A stretch of DNA of 16,887 nt from a bacterium. Its GTDB lineage: Bacteria > Hydrogenedentota > Hydrogenedentia > Hydrogenedentiales > SLHB01. The position numbers were made by a program, and so were the translations under genes. Below the pieces are notes generated by a model. It worked only from the letters and a program-made list of their open reading frames with translations, ran no database searches and was not told the DNA's origin. The stretch lies in contig JAAEQP010000049.1 of assembly GCA_024231375.1 (NCBI GenBank), positions 1 through 16,887 of the forward strand, written 5' to 3'. Below, one piece after another: positions 14,877 to 16,887 of this stretch (position 1 is the first letter of the stretch; each line of letters starts with the position of its first letter).

Positions 14877-14888
14877 CCTGGGATTCCG

Positions 14889-14902
14889 GCAAACGCCGTT
14901 GC
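14889..14902 (+). promoter_or_regulatory. Possible repressor site in the aldolase operon leader
   Basis: GCAA (14889-14892) and TTGC (14899-14902) form an inverted repeat with a 6-base CG-rich centre, directly after the expected transcript start. Position suits a LacI-type roadblock, but the half-sites are short and the AA-to-TT spacing is wider than the usual 4 bases. Confidence 0.25.
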
Positions 14903-14920
14903 ACGGACACAGGAGGCCTT

Positions 14921-15835
14921 ATGCGAGGAGTTGACGAATTCCGCGAAGCGCTGACCGGGCCGGTGGCCTCGGTATCGACGCCATTCACGAAGGACGGCGA
15001 CATCGACGCTAACGGATTGCGCACGTTCATCGACCGGTCCATCGAAGGCGGAACGAAGACCGTGATGCTGACGTATGGGGACAGTCTGTACTCGGTGTTG
15101 ACGGACGACGAAATAGGCCAGGTCACCCGGCTGACGGTGGATCATACGGCGGGCCGGGCCATGGTGATCGCCGCGGAGGGCATCTGGCCGACGCGCAAGA
15201 CCGTCGATTTTGCCCGCTATTGCCGCGACCTGGGCGCGGACCTGTTGATGGTGCTGCCCCCGGATTGGGCGGAGTCGTGCACCATGGACACGCTGGTCGA
15301 GCACCATGCGGCGGTGGGGCGCGAGATGCCGGTGATGATTGTGACCAACTGGTTGGCGCCTCGGCCCCATTCCTTCAGCATTGAGTTTCTGAACCGGGTG
15401 GCGGACGAGGTGCCCGGTGTGGTGGCCGTCAAGGACGACCTTTGCGGCAATTTCGCGCGGAAGATGGGTTTGGCGGTTCACGACCGGCTAGCCCTCGTAT
15501 CTGGCGGGCAGAAGCAGAACCACTTGAACAATTGGCCCTATGGATGCGACGGCTACCTGACGACCTTCGGCCGGTTCAGACCGGAGATCGCCCAGCAGTA
15601 CTGGCGCACCATCGAGGCCAACGACGTGGCAGCGGCTACTGCGATCATCCGGGATTTCGACATCCCGCTGTTCGACTTCATCATGACTTTCGAAGGCGGG
15701 TTTGACGCGGCCCTCCACGGCGCACTCGAACTGTTCGGAATCGCGGGCCGCTGGCGCCGCAAACCGTACTACAGCCTGAACGATGCGGAGATGGAACGGC
15801 TGGCGGCATGGTTCCGCGACAAAGGATTGCTGTGA
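14921..15835 (+). CDS. DapA/NanA-superfamily aldolase or dehydratase, divergent
   Basis: The start is ATG 14921, with AGGAGG at 14911-14916. The 304-residue length and fold pattern fit the dihydrodipicolinate synthase/N-acetylneuraminate lyase superfamily of (beta/alpha)8 enzymes that form a Schiff base with a keto acid such as pyruvate. The Schiff-base lysine is K171 in GVVAVKDDL. The usual GTTGE loop is replaced by LTYGDS (about 50-55), and the usual Tyr of the YNxPxRT motif is T142 in VTNWLAPRP. True dihydrodipicolinate synthase is therefore unlikely; a sugar-acid aldolase or dehydratase fits better with the neighbours. The next gene overlaps its stop by 4 bases (GTGA), a sign of translational coupling. 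Confidence 0.85.
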   Translation: MRGVDEFREALTGPVASVSTPFTKDGDIDANGLRTFIDRSIEGGTKTVMLTYGDSLYSVLTDDEIGQVTRLTVDHTAGRAMVIAAEGIWPTRKTVDFARYCRDLGADLLMVLPPDWAESCTMDTLVEHHAAVGREMPVMIVTNWLAPRPHSFSIEFLNRVADEVPGVVAVKDDLCGNFARKMGLAVHDRLALVSGGQKQNHLNNWPYGCDGYLTTFGRFRPEIAQQYWRTIEANDVAAATAIIRDFDIPLFDFIMTFEGGFDAALHGALELFGIAGRWRRKPYYSLNDAEMERLAAWFRDKGLL

Positions 15836-16824
15836 GTACCAAGCCTACCGGCACGTCCGAGGCCGTGCGCGTAGCCTTCATCGGCGCTGGAGGCTGGGCG
15901 CTGGCCCGGCATCTGCCGTCGCTGGTGCAGATGAACGACGTGCGCCTCGTGGCCGTGTGCGACATCAGCCGCGACCGATCCCAGGCCGCCGCGGACCAGT
16001 TCGAGATACCCGAGGTCTACACGGACTACCGCCGTATGCTGGACGAAACGCCCGTCGACGCCGTGTACGCCATCATGCCGCCCCACCACGTGTTCGACGT
16101 GGCCGTCGAGGTCCTTGGGCGGAAGCACCATCTCTTCATTGAGAAGCCTCCGGGCGTGACCGCGTTCCAGTGTCGGCAAATGGCGCGCCATGCGGAACGA
16201 AACGGGGTCCTTGCCATGGCGGGGTTTCAACGCCGCTATGTTCCCCTGGTGAATCAACTCAAGGACCGGATCGAATCCCACGGCCCGATTCATACGGCCC
16301 AAGTGAACTACATCAAGCACCAACCGGACCCGCTTGCCTACTACCAGGGCGCCATCGACATCCTCTCGTGCGACGCGGTCCACGCCGTGGACACCTTGCG
16401 CCATCTCTGCGGCGGTGACGTGGCGGATGTGCGCAGTTCCGTACGCGCAGTAGATTCCAAGGCGGGCCCGACGGCGTTCCACGCGCTGGTGACCTTCTCG
16501 AACGGGGTAGTAGGTGTGTTGAATGCGAACTGGGCCTGCGGACATCGGGTGTTCAGCGTCGAAATGCACACCACGGGCATGTCGGCCTACGCGAAGCCCG
16601 ACATAGGCGGTACACTCTTCACTGAAGACAGCGCCGAACCGGAGGCCTTCGACCCGGCCGTGTGTGCGGGGTCGGAAGACGAAAACCATCGGCTGGGCTT
16701 CTTCGCGGAGAATCGGCACTTCATCGATTGCGTGCGGTCTGGCAAACAACCGCGCACGAGCCTGAGAGAGGCGACGGGGTCCATGGAACTGGTGGAGCGC
16801 ATCTACCAGGGGGCCATGGACTAG
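15832..16824 (+). CDS. Gfo/Idh/MocA-family NAD(P)-dependent oxidoreductase
   Basis: The start is GTG 15832, overlapping the aldolase stop in GTGA, with AAGGA 5 bases upstream; the frame is open 24 bases earlier but lacks a ribosome site. The 330-residue product has a Rossmann dinucleotide motif VAFIGAGGWALARH (about 14-27), the family EKP motif (IEKPPG, residues 104-106 for EKP) that contacts the nicotinamide, and the catalytic-region motif CDAVHAVDTLRHL with D181, H184 and D187. The C-terminal half is the usual beta-sheet substrate domain. These enzymes oxidise or reduce sugars, inositols and sugar acids. With a keto-acid aldolase in the same operon and a lyase nearby, a role in uronate or deoxysugar use is a reasonable inference. 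Confidence 0.93.
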   Translation: MSTKPTGTSEAVRVAFIGAGGWALARHLPSLVQMNDVRLVAVCDISRDRSQAAADQFEIPEVYTDYRRMLDETPVDAVYAIMPPHHVFDVAVEVLGRKHHLFIEKPPGVTAFQCRQMARHAERNGVLAMAGFQRRYVPLVNQLKDRIESHGPIHTAQVNYIKHQPDPLAYYQGAIDILSCDAVHAVDTLRHLCGGDVADVRSSVRAVDSKAGPTAFHALVTFSNGVVGVLNANWACGHRVFSVEMHTTGMSAYAKPDIGGTLFTEDSAEPEAFDPAVCAGSEDENHRLGFFAENRHFIDCVRSGKQPRTSLREATGSMELVERIYQGAMD

Positions 16825-16850
16825 AGGGCACCGCGACAAGGAGGATTGGA

Positions 16851-16887
16851 ATGGTGAGCGAAAAGGGGACTGACTCAAGCGAGCGAG
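16851..16887 (+). CDS. Start of an unidentified gene, cut by the window end
   Basis: ATG 16851 is preceded by AAGGAGGA (16838-16845) with 5 bases between, the best ribosome site in the window, and lies 26 bases after the oxidoreductase stop. Only 12 complete codons are visible (MVSEKGTDSSER), hydrophilic and without a signal peptide start. It is likely the third gene of the operon. No function can be read. Confidence 0.6.
   Translation, partial: MVSEKGTDSSER

Overview
The window is GC-rich, densely coded DNA with every gene I accept on the + strand. The gene set points to a Gram-negative, polysaccharide-degrading bacterium: a heavy-metal RND pump with adaptor, a secreted heparinase II/III-type lyase, a LacI repressor, a DapA-like aldolase, a Gfo/Idh/MocA oxidoreductase and large secreted proteins. 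This mix, with frequent GTG starts, resembles Hydrogenedentes/Lentisphaerae/Planctomycetes-type genomes. That placement is inference; no rRNA or other marker is present.

Layout: (1) 3-980, the 3' part of an NAD(P)-binding SDR-type protein with a DUF2867 C-terminus, cut by the window start. (2) 1070-6018, a run of a secreted solute-binding-like protein with a helical C-terminal extension, a secreted protein resembling the end of a glycosidase barrel, and ribonuclease D. (3) 6123-11364, a metal-resistance operon: a small cysteine-rich exported protein, a CzcB/CusB-type adaptor carrying three 22-residue Cys/His repeats, and a CzcA-type RND pump. No outer-membrane channel gene is in the window. 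(4) 11466-13352, a secreted heparinase II/III-like lyase with its own promoter, whose -35 box overlaps the pump stop codon. (5) 13640-14695, a LacI-family repressor with its own promoter. (6) 14921-16887, a promoter followed by a DapA-like aldolase, an oxidoreductase overlapping it by 4 nt, and the first 12 codons of a third gene cut by the window end.

How it may work: region 3 looks like a periplasmic divalent-metal export system in which the cysteine protein and the repeat-bearing adaptor could capture metal before RND export. Regions 4-6 read as a carbohydrate or uronate module: a lyase cuts an acidic polysaccharide outside the cytoplasm, the aldolase and oxidoreductase handle the released sugar acids, and the LacI protein between them is the natural regulator. 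Substrates cannot be assigned from sequence alone.

Non-coding signals are frequent: four good or fair sigma70-like promoters, one weak one, several strong intergenic hairpins, two alternative-pairing hairpin clusters (around 11401-11433 and 14722-14805) and palindromes around the lacI gene that could be operators. I saw no tRNA, rRNA, CRISPR array, insertion sequence or origin.
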